From the NCBI GenBank assembly GCA_003533405.1, contig DQDL01000111.1, forward strand, positions 1-16,750: 16,750 nucleotides of DNA, written 5' to 3'. This document shows, piece after piece, positions 1 through 6,922 of this stretch. This DNA comes from Clostridiales bacterium. GTDB taxonomy: Bacteria; Bacillota; Clostridia; Oscillospirales; Oscillospiraceae. The translations under genes and the position numbers were made by a program. The notes below the pieces were generated by a model. That model was not told where the DNA came from. It saw only the letters and a list, made by a program, of their open reading frames with translations, and did not search any database. How positions within the stretch are numbered: the first letter of the stretch is position 1; every line of letters begins with the position of its first letter.

Positions 1-33
1 TATCAGCCGGCAAAATGTATCCTTATCTATCAA
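1..33 (-). CDS. Partial CDS start, unknown product (TTG start)
   Basis: The first eleven codons of a minus-strand gene that leaves the window read M-I-D-K-D-T-F-C-R-L-I from a TTG codon at 33-31. A strong Shine-Dalgarno, AGGAGG, lies on the minus strand at 46-41, seven bases upstream. No ATG or GTG at a suitable distance opens a frame: the in-frame reading from the GTG just upstream hits a stop after two codons, and an ATT start would stop after three. The gene begins 22 bp after the stop of the SGNH lipoprotein gene, so it is probably the third member of the same operon. The fragment is too short to assign a family. It could also be a chance frame, but the quality of the binding site argues against that. 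Confidence 0.5.
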   Translation of the reverse strand, partial: MIDKDTFCRLI

Positions 34-38
34 TGCCG

Positions 39-46
39 CACCTCCT
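39..46 (-). promoter_or_regulatory. Strong Shine-Dalgarno deciding a TTG start
   Basis: The minus strand reads AGGAGGTG here, close to the full anti-16S complement. It lies directly upstream of the TTG codon at 33 and downstream of the SGNH gene stop at 56. It is the main evidence that a further gene begins at 33 and runs out of the window. Confidence 0.6.
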
Positions 47-55
47 ATTTATATC

Positions 56-856
56 TTATATATACTTTGCCGTCTCCGTGCTGATCCACTCGACCCAAGT
101 GGGGTAGTACTTTGCGTAAAGGTGCGTGCCGTCGGAGGTCATATCCGAGGAAAGAGAACCGCTGGCATCATCGAAAACGGTGTTGGCATCGATGTAAAAC
201 ACCTTGCTGCCGTCCGCCAATGCGGAAAGCTTCGTGTTAAGGTCATTGATCGCTGCGTTGTTTACGACCTTATCACTGTCCGAACGGGACTTGGAGACAT
301 GTAGATTAGCCTCGATAATAATGCTTGCATTCGGCTGCTTTTCCTTGATAAGATCGAGCACCTTGCTGTACTTGTTGACGACTGAACTATGGGGATAACC
401 GACCTCATTGATGCCGAGCATGATGTAGATCTTGCTGTACTGCTTCTTAGACAGAAGCTGTGAAAGGGTAACATTTCCGACGCCGTCGACCGAAAGAGAC
501 TCGCCGGTGACATCGAATACATTCATGCCTACGCTGCAGAAGAAATCTGCACCCTTAAGGCCGGAGTATTCTCTGATGCCCACAGTCCTTGAATCGCCGA
601 TAAAGAGCGTGTCGTTCATGCTGACAGGGGCTGGATCCTTACTGGGATTGGGAGTTTTCGTCTCAACGGGCTTTGTTTCGACCGGCTTCGTGGGCTGAGG
701 CTTTGCCGTAGGCTCGACTGTCTGCACAGGTGCCGGTGTAGGCTCGGGGGTGGGAGTCACTTCGGGCTCATCGCTGCCGGAGCATGCGGCAAAGATTAGT
801 ACGGCTGCGGTCACGATGATCAAAATTGCAAGGGTTATAATATTGGACTTTTTCAT
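56..856 (-). CDS. SGNH/GDSL-fold lipoprotein, probable O-acyltransferase partner of the MBOAT protein
   Basis: This 266-residue protein is secreted and lipid-anchored. It has a charged N terminus, a hydrophobic stretch at about residues 7-22 and a lipobox F-A-A-C with Cys25. Residues 28-78 form a Pro/Thr/Glu/Lys-rich linker with a repeated KPVET unit, which would hold the catalytic domain away from the membrane. The SGNH domain starts near residue 82. Block I is G-D-S with nucleophile Ser89, block III is G-I-N with Asn150, and block V is D-G-T-H with Asp242 and His245, so the catalytic set looks complete. SGNH proteins next to MBOAT acyltransferases usually transfer or remove acyl groups on surface polysaccharides, teichoic acids or peptidoglycan. 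The start at 856 was preferred to an upstream ATG at 940 because it gives a clean lipoprotein signal, has GAGG upstream, and lies 10 bp after the MBOAT stop instead of inside it. The acceptor polymer, and whether it acts as transferase or esterase, cannot be told. Confidence 0.85.
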   Translation of the reverse strand: MKKSNIITLAILIIVTAAVLIFAACSGSDEPEVTPTPEPTPAPVQTVEPTAKPQPTKPVETKPVETKTPNPSKDPAPVSMNDTLFIGDSRTVGIREYSGLKGADFFCSVGMNVFDVTGESLSVDGVGNVTLSQLLSKKQYSKIYIMLGINEVGYPHSSVVNKYSKVLDLIKEKQPNASIIIEANLHVSKSRSDSDKVVNNAAINDLNTKLSALADGSKVFYIDANTVFDDASGSLSSDMTSDGTHLYAKYYPTWVEWISTETAKYI

Positions 857-866
857 GTTTACATCC

Positions 867-2261
867 TCAGAATCTGAAATATAGAAATGGGTCGTCAAGA
901 CCACGGTACATGCAGTAAATACTGCCAAGCAAGATGGCAAGAAGGAAAATGCCGATGATCACTTTGCTCTTTACTTTCTTAAGAAGCTTATACGGAAGCT
1001 TCGTGGAGAACAAAACGGCAATTATAAGGAAAGGGTAATACTGGCCGAGATACTTGAGGTAGTCATACCTAAATACCGACCAAGCGCCCTGTCCGAAAAA
1101 CGGGAACAGGCGGGTGAACAGCACGCCAAGCTGCGAGAAATCGGTCACGGCGAACACTGCCCAGCTCAGAGGGATGAGCAGTATCATATATATATGACCT
1201 ATAACGGGGTGCGCATTCAAATACTTGCCGATGAAGAACTTTTCGATGACCAGTATGCAGAAGAGCATAAAGCCCCAGAGCATGAAGTTGTACCCCGCAC
1301 CGTGCCATATGCCCGTGAGCAGCCAAACGATGAGCAGATTGAGGATAACTCTCGGGACGCTCCTTCTGCTGCCACCGAGGGGAATGTAGACATACTCTCT
1401 GAACCACGAGCCGAGCGTGATGTGCCATCTTCTCCAAAACTCGGTCATAGTAAGGCTTGTATAGGGGTGATTGAAGTTTATCGGCAGCTCAAAGCCGAGC
1501 ATTTTTCCCATGCCGATAGCCATGAGCGAATAGCCGAAGAAATCAAAATAAAGCTGGAACGAATAAGCCGCAACGCCCATCCACGCAAGGGGAGTGGAGA
1601 CGCTTTCGAAGCCGATTGCAAGCGTCTGCGACCAGAGCTTGCCCAATGGGTTCGCAAGCAGGACCTTTAAGCCCAAACCGAAGATGAAAATTCCGAGACC
1701 CTTGAGCGCATCCTCAAACCAAATATTTCTCTTGTGCAGGTCATATTGCACTTGCCCGTATGTTACTATCGGGCCTGCGATGAGCTGCTCAAACATGGAG
1801 ATATACACGCAGTAGCACAAAAGACTCTCCTCGGCTTCAATATTCCCCCTGTACACATCGATAAGATACGAGATGCCTTGGAAGGTGTAGAACGAAATGC
1901 CGATAGGCAGAATAATATTTGCCGTGAAGTTGAAGCTTTCCGACAGCCTGTTGAGTTCACTGATTACAAAGCCTGCGTATTTAAATGTACACAGGCAGAT
2001 AAGGTGAAACACAATGCCGACGACAAGCAGCAGCTTTTTATGCTTTTTTGACCTGCTTATCCCCAGACCCACAACAAAGTCGACCAGCATGCACGCAATG
2101 AGCAGAACAAAGTGGTACGGCGCATTGATTGTTCCGATAAAGTAAAATGCAAGACTGCCTAATAGCAGGGTGTAGTTTTTATATTTATTTGGAGTTAAAT
2201 AGTAGCAAGTGAAGAAGATCGGGAAGAAGATCAGAAGAAAATTAATACTGCTGAAAACCAT
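867..2261 (-). CDS. MBOAT family membrane-bound O-acyltransferase (AlgI/DltB-like)
   Basis: This 464-residue polytopic membrane protein has hydrophobic segments along most of its length and is close to the usual AlgI size. The family core is clear. The E-F-W-R-R-W-H motif at residues 274-280 is followed by ITLGSWFREYVYIPLGG, and the invariant catalytic histidine is His320 in T-G-I-W-H-G-A-G-Y. Family members take an acyl group from a cytoplasmic donor, move it through the membrane and hand it to an extracytoplasmic acceptor, commonly via an SGNH partner. Such a partner is encoded 10 bp downstream. The closest functional models are alginate acetylation (AlgI) and peptidoglycan or exopolysaccharide O-acetylation; DltB-type D-alanylation is less likely because no dltA or dltC is nearby. 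The ATG at 2261 has AAGGA about 12 bases upstream. The gene is divergent from spoIIIA. The substrate is unknown. Confidence 0.92.
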   Translation of the reverse strand: MVFSSINFLLIFFPIFFTCYYLTPNKYKNYTLLLGSLAFYFIGTINAPYHFVLLIACMLVDFVVGLGISRSKKHKKLLLVVGIVFHLICLCTFKYAGFVISELNRLSESFNFTANIILPIGISFYTFQGISYLIDVYRGNIEAEESLLCYCVYISMFEQLIAGPIVTYGQVQYDLHKRNIWFEDALKGLGIFIFGLGLKVLLANPLGKLWSQTLAIGFESVSTPLAWMGVAAYSFQLYFDFFGYSLMAIGMGKMLGFELPINFNHPYTSLTMTEFWRRWHITLGSWFREYVYIPLGGSRRSVPRVILNLLIVWLLTGIWHGAGYNFMLWGFMLFCILVIEKFFIGKYLNAHPVIGHIYMILLIPLSWAVFAVTDFSQLGVLFTRLFPFFGQGAWSVFRYDYLKYLGQYYPFLIIAVLFSTKLPYKLLKKVKSKVIIGIFLLAILLGSIYCMYRGLDDPFLYFRF

Positions 2262-2418
2262 AGCTTTTGTATATCCTTATGCTCAAGCGAAAGTACATCT
2301 CATCATATCTATAATATAGACAATTTAACAGGTGAAAAGGTGACAAGAAAATTAATTTTTAACAAGGAATAATTTTTTGCTTACCATAATAATTATAGGA
2401 CATAGGACGGTGAGCAAA
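2262..2418. promoter_or_regulatory. Divergent intergenic region between the MBOAT cassette and spoIIIA
   Basis: This 157-bp AT-rich gap separates two divergent operons and must hold promoters for both. For the minus-strand cassette, a weak sigma-A-like pair is TTTTCA (2338-2333) and TATTAT (2316-2311) with a 16-bp spacer. On the plus strand a perfect TATAAT at 2310-2315 has no matching -35. In Bacillus spoIIIA is transcribed by mother-cell sigma-E. Only poor matches to its consensus are visible, such as TCATATC at 2303-2309 without a well-placed -10, and CATAATAAT at 2385-2393. No long hairpin is apparent. These assignments are tentative. Confidence 0.3.
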
Positions 2419-3303
2419 ATGAAGAAACTAAACAGCGCAGCGTCGATGCTTCCGATAGCGCTAAACAGCGAGATACTGATACTGCCGGAGGCTGAGCGAG
2501 AGAAGATCGAGGAGATCCGTCTGCGGGCGGGACATGCAATGACGGTACTCATAAACGGGGAGGAAAGGCCGATAGCCGAGGAACATACCGTTACGGTAGA
2601 CGACCTTGAAAGCGTGCTTGAATGCGCAACGGGTGCATCGGTGCACGCAGTTGAGGCGAGCATGGCAAACGGCTACATAAATGTTGACGGCGGTATCCGC
2701 CTCGGTATATGCGGAAATGCTATAATGCGCTCCGGCGCAGTCTGCGGCATCAGGAACCTAAGTTCATTATCGCTCAGAATACCGAAAGAAATACGAGGTG
2801 TCGCCGCAAACGAGTTAAGGCAAATGAACCAAAACGGTTTAACTGATATCCTCATCGCCTCACCGCCTGGCTCCGGTAAAACGACCTGTCTGCGTGAGTT
2901 TATAAGAGTTATCTCCGACAGCGGCAAGCGTGTCTCGGTAGCCGATGAACGGGGCGAGATATCCGCCGTAAGCGGAGGCGTGCCTCAGTTCGATGTCGGC
3001 AGGCATACCGATATAATTAGCGATGCACCTAAGGCAAAAGCGGCCATGATGCTCATAAGAGCAATGAACCCGGATGTTCTTGCGATGGACGAGATCAGCT
3101 CAAGCGAGGACATGCAGTCGGTTTTTGAGGCTTCCGGCTGCGGAGTGCGGCTGCTTGCAACGGCTCACGCAAGAGACCTTGACGACCTCTATTCACGCAA
3201 GCTTTACCGTCGACTAATGCAGATGCGCATTTTTAAATACTGCCTGTTTATAGAAAACAGCAGTGGCAGCAGAAGCTACCGTATTGAGGAACTCAAGTTA
3301 TGA
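2419..3303 (+). CDS. spoIIIAA: Stage III sporulation protein AA, ATPase
   Basis: This 294-residue cytoplasmic ATPase resembles secretion ATPases of the type II/IV family. It is thought to energise the SpoIIIA-SpoIIQ channel from the mother-cell side. The N-terminal domain carries the E-E-I-R-L-R-A-G motif at residues 31-38, typical of the family. Walker A is P-P-G-S-G-K-T-T at 149-156 with Lys154, and Walker B is V-L-A-M-D-E at 220-225. The A-T-A-H sequence at 247-250 fits a conserved histidine box. Length is close to the roughly 307 residues of the Bacillus protein. The frame is open from a TTG at 2377, but the ATG at 2419 is preferred because it has GGTGAG just upstream and gives the expected N terminus. 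It is the first gene of the operon and overlaps spoIIIAB by 4 bp, so the two are probably translationally coupled. Confidence 0.95.
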   Translation: MKKLNSAASMLPIALNSEILILPEAEREKIEEIRLRAGHAMTVLINGEERPIAEEHTVTVDDLESVLECATGASVHAVEASMANGYINVDGGIRLGICGNAIMRSGAVCGIRNLSSLSLRIPKEIRGVAANELRQMNQNGLTDILIASPPGSGKTTCLREFIRVISDSGKRVSVADERGEISAVSGGVPQFDVGRHTDIISDAPKAKAAMMLIRAMNPDVLAMDEISSSEDMQSVFEASGCGVRLLATAHARDLDDLYSRKLYRRLMQMRIFKYCLFIENSSGSRSYRIEELKL

Positions 3304-3809
3304 AGCTTTTAGGCGCTGTGCTGTTGACTGCGGCGGCCTCGGTCATGGGACTTTTCAAGGCACGGGAGCTTAAAGCTTCGTCACAGTCACTTAGAGAAAT
3401 CATATCACTTTTGGAGCTGATGCGCAATGAGATATGTACAAGAAGAACGCCAATTAAACAAATTTTTTCTTGCTCAAATCTGCCGGACTACCGGTACATG
3501 AACAGCTTTATAAGCAGTCTTGAAACAGAGCTTTCGAGCCTCGGCAGCAAGAGCTTTACGCAAATTTGGTGCGAGAACGCTGAAAAAACGCTGCAAATGC
3601 TAAGCAAAAGCAGCAGACAAGCTCTAAAGGACCTCGGTAGCAGCATAGGCAAATACGATGCTGAGCTTCAGGCAGCATCCATTGACAGATGTATAAGCGA
3701 GCTTAACGGCGAATATGAAAAGCTTAACGAGGGACTTAAAAACAACGAAAAAATGTACATCGGGCTGGGAACGGGAATAGGTCTTATTTTCGCAATTATA
3801 CTGGCCTGA
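3300..3809 (+). CDS. spoIIIAB: Stage III sporulation protein AB
   Basis: This 169-residue protein has a hydrophobic N-terminal segment (about residues 2-18) and a C-terminal one (about 153-169) flanking a helical, charged cytoplasmic region. The sequence around residues 26-50 (S-L-R-E-I-I-S-L-L-E-L-M-R-N-E-I) is characteristic of SpoIIIAB. The family is related to the GspF inner-membrane platform of type II secretion systems and probably connects the SpoIIIAA ATPase to the channel. Length matches the Bacillus protein (about 171). The start codon overlaps the spoIIIAA stop as ATGA. Confidence 0.93.
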   Translation: MKLLGAVLLTAAASVMGLFKARELKASSQSLREIISLLELMRNEICTRRTPIKQIFSCSNLPDYRYMNSFISSLETELSSLGSKSFTQIWCENAEKTLQMLSKSSRQALKDLGSSIGKYDAELQAASIDRCISELNGEYEKLNEGLKNNEKMYIGLGTGIGLIFAIILA

Positions 3810-3821
3810 GAAGGAGATAAA

Positions 3822-4016
3822 ATGGAGATTGATCTGATATTCAAAATTGCTGCCGTCGGAATCCTTGTTGCGGTACTCAATATATTGCTTACCCGCTCCG
3901 GCAGGGATGAGCAGGCGCTTATGACAACGATAGCGGCACTTGTTGTTGTACTCATCGTGGTCGTTCAGAAGATAAGTGAGCTATTCGGGCTCATAAAGAC
4001 GCTATTTCAATTGTAA
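3822..4016 (+). CDS. spoIIIAC: Stage III sporulation protein AC
   Basis: This 64-residue membrane protein has two hydrophobic segments (about residues 5-22 and 33-50) separated by a charged turn with R-S-G-R-D-E-Q. Both the small size and the layout are typical of SpoIIIAC, one of the small integral membrane parts of the mother-cell channel, homologous to SpoIIIAD. The ATG follows a good GAAGGAGA site after a 12-bp gap from spoIIIAB. The stop overlaps the next start by one base (TAATG). Confidence 0.93.
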   Translation: MEIDLIFKIAAVGILVAVLNILLTRSGRDEQALMTTIAALVVVLIVVVQKISELFGLIKTLFQL

Positions 4017-4402
4017 TGGAGATCGTAGCAAAGGTTGCCGCAGTCGCAATTTTGTGTGCAGCGTGCAGCTTGTTGATAAAGACTAAGAACCCCGAGTATT
4101 CCTTCGTTCTGAGTGCGATATGTGCCGTTTGCGTTTGTGCGGCTGCCGTCGGAATGATATCACAGCTTGCCGATTTCGTGTCCGGTATCATCAAAAGCTC
4201 GGGGCTGCCGTCTGCAATATTTGTCCCGATAATCAAATGTGTCGGCATTGCCGTTCTTACAAAGCTTGTCTGCAATCTGTGCAAGGACGCAGGTCAAAAT
4301 GGGACATCGTCGGCTGTTGAATATCTAGGCAGCGCCGCAATGGTCTATGCCGCAATGCCGCTGCTGCAAACCTTACTAAAGACATTGGAGGGGCTCACAT
4401 GA
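4016..4402 (+). CDS. spoIIIAD: Stage III sporulation protein AD
   Basis: This 128-residue protein has several membrane segments. Its N-terminal half aligns by eye with SpoIIIAC (M-E-I-V-A-K-V-A-A-V-A-I against M-E-I-D-L-I-F-K-I-A-A-V), followed by a further hydrophobic region typical of SpoIIIAD. It is an integral membrane component of the SpoIIIA channel. Length matches the Bacillus protein (about 133). The start overlaps the spoIIIAC stop by one base and the end overlaps spoIIIAE by 4 bp. With almost no ribosome-binding space of its own, it is likely translated by reinitiation. Confidence 0.93.
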   Translation: MEIVAKVAAVAILCAACSLLIKTKNPEYSFVLSAICAVCVCAAAVGMISQLADFVSGIIKSSGLPSAIFVPIIKCVGIAVLTKLVCNLCKDAGQNGTSSAVEYLGSAAMVYAAMPLLQTLLKTLEGLT

Positions 4403-5466
4403 AAAGGGTCTTGCTCATATTATTCATCATGCTCCTTATCCTGCCGAGCACCTGCTATGCCGATGGACTCGACACGGACAAGGTCGAGGACACACTGCCG
4501 GATGAGGCAAGGGAGCTTGCCGGCGACCTTGACGATGCCACCGACGTCCAAGCTTTTTTTGACCATTTAGGCGATACCGTGAAGCAAAAGCTCAAGGATA
4601 ACGCAGGCGGCATCTTGAAAAAAGCAGTCAGTGTTGTCATAGTTGCCGTTTTGTGCTCAATTCTTGCACTTTTCGGCGGCGACAAAACGCCGGAACTCGT
4701 GGCTCTTTGCGGCTGCGCTGCTATAACGATACTGTGCGTGAGCGGTACAAACTCATACATAAGCCAAGGCACAGAGGCGATAGACGATATCTCTGCCTTT
4801 TCAAAAATACTGCTGCCTGCCATGTGCACAGCCTCTGCCGCCTGCGGCGAGATAAGCTCGGCGGCGGTCATATATGCGGCGTCGGCAATGTTCATGGATG
4901 TATTCATAGCCTTGGCACAGAACATAATAGTGCCGTTTATCTACGCTTATCTTGCCGTGAGCATCGCCTCGGCTGCGTTCGATAATCCAAGCTTAGCTTC
5001 AATATCGAAGCTCCTGAAATGGGTCAGTACAAGCCTTATGACGCTGCTGTCATTGGGCTTCACAGCCTACATCGGCGTAAGCTCCGCCATAGCCTCCGGC
5101 GGGGACAAGCTTGCATCGAAAATTGCCAAAACGACCATATCAACGGCGCTTCCGGTAGTAGGCGGGATCATTTCCGATGCAGCTTCGAGTGTAGTCGCTG
5201 GAGCGGAAATTGTCAAGAACACTTTGGGTGCTTTCGGCATGATCGCCGTACTTTCGTTGTGCATTTCGCCGATGGTCGTAATAGGCTTGAATTACCTTGC
5301 TTTTAAGGCTGCCGGAGCGTTCACATCAATGCTCAAGCTGCCGCAGATTGCAGCACTGACGCAGAGCATCGGAACGGCCTTTGGAATGCTGCTGGGGCTT
5401 GTCGGATGCTGCGGTGTGATGATGTTTATCTCCCTGATTTCGTGCATGAGAGCGGTGGTGGGCTGA
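4399..5466 (+). CDS. spoIIIAE: Stage III sporulation protein AE
   Basis: This 355-residue polytopic membrane protein is the largest membrane part of the SpoIIIA channel. It begins with a probable cleavable signal peptide (M-K-R-V-L-L-I-L-F then P-S-T-C-Y-A-D near residues 17-23). An extracytoplasmic acidic stretch, T-D-K-V-E-D-T-L-P-D-E-A, follows, then multiple hydrophobic segments from about residue 70 to the end. The pattern is characteristic of SpoIIIAE. It is somewhat shorter than the Bacillus protein (about 399). The ATG overlaps spoIIIAD by 4 bp, and the TGA overlaps the spoIIIAF ATG by one base (TGATG). Confidence 0.94.
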   Translation: MKRVLLILFIMLLILPSTCYADGLDTDKVEDTLPDEARELAGDLDDATDVQAFFDHLGDTVKQKLKDNAGGILKKAVSVVIVAVLCSILALFGGDKTPELVALCGCAAITILCVSGTNSYISQGTEAIDDISAFSKILLPAMCTASAACGEISSAAVIYAASAMFMDVFIALAQNIIVPFIYAYLAVSIASAAFDNPSLASISKLLKWVSTSLMTLLSLGFTAYIGVSSAIASGGDKLASKIAKTTISTALPVVGGIISDAASSVVAGAEIVKNTLGAFGMIAVLSLCISPMVVIGLNYLAFKAAGAFTSMLKLPQIAALTQSIGTAFGMLLGLVGCCGVMMFISLISCMRAVVG

Positions 5467-5963
5467 TGAGCGAATTTGTGCATAATTACATACAAACTCT
5501 TGTGTATTCTGCCGTGTTCTGCTTCCTTGCGCTGGCGCTAACTCCCGAGGGCAGCGGCAAGAAGGCCGTCGGCATAGCCTGTGCCGCTGCGATGATGATA
5601 GCGGTCATATCGCCGGTCGTTTCAATAGACTTAAGTGACTATTCAAAAACACTCACGGAGTATAAGCTCAAGGCCGAGGAGTACGCCGACAGCGGGAAAG
5701 AAGAGAACGAAAAATTAAACAGATTGTACATACAAGATAAGTGTCAGACATATATATTGGACAAAGCAAAAGAAATCGGCGCAGATATATCCGAGGTAAC
5801 AGTCACTGCTGAATGGACTACAGAAGGATTCTGGTACCCTGCAAGCTGTGAGATATGGTATGACTGCACGGATGGGCAACGAGCAGAGCTTGAGGTATTT
5901 ATCGGTACTCAGCTTGGTATAAGCAAAGATGAACAAAAGTGGTGCAAAACAAATGAACGGTAA
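5466..5963 (+). CDS. spoIIIAF: Stage III sporulation protein AF
   Basis: This 165-residue protein has two N-terminal membrane segments (about residues 9-26 and 33-51) and a soluble C-terminal domain rich in charged residues, as in SpoIIIAF. In Bacillus the soluble domain has a ring-building-motif-like fold and faces the space between the two sporangial membranes. The ATG at 5466 was chosen over an in-frame upstream ATG at 5406 because the upstream start would lie 60 bp inside spoIIIAE and adds sequence unlike the family. The chosen start overlaps the spoIIIAE stop by one base. The protein is shorter than the Bacillus one (about 206). Confidence 0.9.
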   Translation: MSEFVHNYIQTLVYSAVFCFLALALTPEGSGKKAVGIACAAAMMIAVISPVVSIDLSDYSKTLTEYKLKAEEYADSGKEENEKLNRLYIQDKCQTYILDKAKEIGADISEVTVTAEWTTEGFWYPASCEIWYDCTDGQRAELEVFIGTQLGISKDEQKWCKTNER

Positions 5964-6285
5964 AAAAATGTTGGACGGTCTTGCAAAGTATAAATATCCG
6001 CTCATCGTGCTGATAGTGGGACTCGTGCTGCTGCTTATTCCGAGCGGAAGCACAAAAAGCAGCTCCGACGGCGTCTCAAACGACGATGAGCAGCGCTTGG
6101 CTGCGATTTTGGAAAGCAGCCGTGGGGTAGGAAATGCAAGCGTTCTTATATCCGAGCACGGTGCATTGGTCGTATGCGACGGCGCAGCCGATCCAGAGGT
6201 CAAGCTGAGCGTTATAAAAAGCGTGGAGGCTTACACAGGCTTAGGCTGCGATGAGATACAGGTATTAATTACGAGGCAAAATTAG
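5953..6285 (+). CDS. spoIIIAG: Stage III sporulation protein AG, minimal form
   Basis: This 110-residue protein has one N-terminal membrane segment (about residues 15-30) and one soluble domain. The soluble part reads as a ring-building motif: helix 1 at about 43-59, strand 1 at 61-67 (N-A-S-V-L-I-S), strand 2 at 70-75 (G-A-L-V-V-C), helix 2 at 79-97 and strand 3 at 100-107. It forms the ring in the intermembrane space in the SpoIIIA-SpoIIQ complex. The Bacillus protein is about 229 residues and has a long insertion (beta-triangle region) between strands 1 and 2. Here the strands are joined by only two or three residues. The gene overlaps the end of spoIIIAF by 11 bp. Starts at 5929 and 5968 are possible, but 5953 has AGTGGTG upstream. 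Identity rests on operon position and the G-V-G/strand/G-A-L-V-V pattern. Confidence 0.85.
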   Translation: MNGKKMLDGLAKYKYPLIVLIVGLVLLLIPSGSTKSSSDGVSNDDEQRLAAILESSRGVGNASVLISEHGALVVCDGAADPEVKLSVIKSVEAYTGLGCDEIQVLITRQN

Positions 6286-6294
6286 GAGGGCAAA

Positions 6295-6837
6295 ATGAAG
6301 AATATCAAAAGAAACATTACGATAGCATCCGTGCTGCTGCTTGTGTGTGCGGCAGTGTATCTGAACTGGTCATATAACAACAGATGGGGCGAGGCGGATT
6401 CAGCAATGGTCAAGGCCGAGGATGCGGCAATGAAGGCAGCTGACGAGGCGTATGAAGCAGCCAACACCAAGGGAAGCTCCTCCGGTTATTTTGCCGAAGC
6501 AAGGCTCAATCGCCAAGTCTCCCGTGAGGAAGCAATGAAGCTGCTTGAGGAAGCGTCCAAAAAAGACGGCGCATCAAAGGAAACGATCGATGCGGCTATG
6601 AAGTCGATATCGGCCATGGCAAACTACTCCATGAGCGAAACGCAGCTTGAAAATAAGCTCATAGCAAAGGATTTTACCGACTGCGTCGTGTATATGAGCG
6701 AGGATAAGATAACAGTTGCCGTGCCCGCACCTGCTGACGGCCTCAGCGAAGCGGCTGTCGCAAGAATAACCGAAACGGTGACCTCGGAAACGGACTATAA
6801 AGCGGCGCAGCTTAACATAATCGAGATCTCAGCATAA
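6295..6837 (+). CDS. spoIIIAH: Stage III sporulation protein AH
   Basis: This 180-residue protein has one N-terminal membrane segment (about residues 8-24). An Ala/Glu/Lys-rich helical linker follows (about 32-58), then a C-terminal YscJ/FliF-like ring-building domain (about 75-178). In Bacillus the extracytoplasmic domain binds SpoIIQ from the forespore and completes the channel between the two cells. The N-terminal sequence (N-I-T-I-A-S-V-L-L-L-V) followed by Y-L-N-W fits the family. It is somewhat shorter than the Bacillus protein (about 218). The strongest Shine-Dalgarno in the operon, AGGAGGG at 6284-6290, precedes it, which may give this subunit independent and higher translation. Its stop codon lies inside the terminator stem. 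Confidence 0.93.
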   Translation: MKNIKRNITIASVLLLVCAAVYLNWSYNNRWGEADSAMVKAEDAAMKAADEAYEAANTKGSSSGYFAEARLNRQVSREEAMKLLEEASKKDGASKETIDAAMKSISAMANYSMSETQLENKLIAKDFTDCVVYMSEDKITVAVPAPADGLSEAAVARITETVTSETDYKAAQLNIIEISA

Positions 6838-6876
6838 AAAGACGGGAAAACCCGTCTTTTTATGCTTTATTTTTTT
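6831..6876 (+). terminator. Rho-independent terminator of the spoIIIA operon
   Basis: A perfect 16-bp inverted repeat (6831-6846 with 6851-6866) has a four-base AAAA loop, a GACGGG/CCCGTC core and a T-rich tract at 6867-6876. The left arm includes the spoIIIAH stop codon (6835-6837). The symmetric A and T flanks mean it could also work on the opposite strand, although no converging gene is present. Confidence 0.92.
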
Positions 6877-6885
6877 GCTGTGATG

Positions 6886-6894
6886 TGGTACAAT
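6886..6894 (+). promoter_or_regulatory. Extended -10 promoter for asp23-nusB
   Basis: TGGTACAAT contains a TGn extension followed by TACAAT (6889-6894), a five-of-six match to the sigma-A -10 element. The expected -35 position holds only a T-rich run belonging to the terminator tail. A start site would fall near 6901, about 20 bases before the asp23 ATG. It explains how the housekeeping genes are expressed independently of the sporulation operon. Confidence 0.6.
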
Positions 6895-6922
6895 GTCATG
6901 AAAACTATTTGGAGGCATAAAA

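Noticed and set aside
660..700. Short tandem repeat in the lipoprotein gene
   Set aside because: It encodes two KPVET units in a low-complexity Pro/Thr linker, which is ordinary for surface lipoproteins; too few copies to suggest phase variation.
857..940. N-terminal extension of the SGNH lipoprotein from an ATG at 940
   Set aside because: It would overlap the MBOAT gene by 74 bp and place 28 residues before a clean lipoprotein signal peptide; the ATG at 856 has its own GAGG site.
1194..1670. 158-codon plus-strand open frame
   Set aside because: It lies antisense inside the well-supported MBOAT gene, and its translation resembles no family and is highly charged.
2377..2418. TTG start for SpoIIIAA at 2377
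   Set aside because: It has no matching ribosome binding site and adds residues not expected of the family; the ATG at 2419 is better placed.
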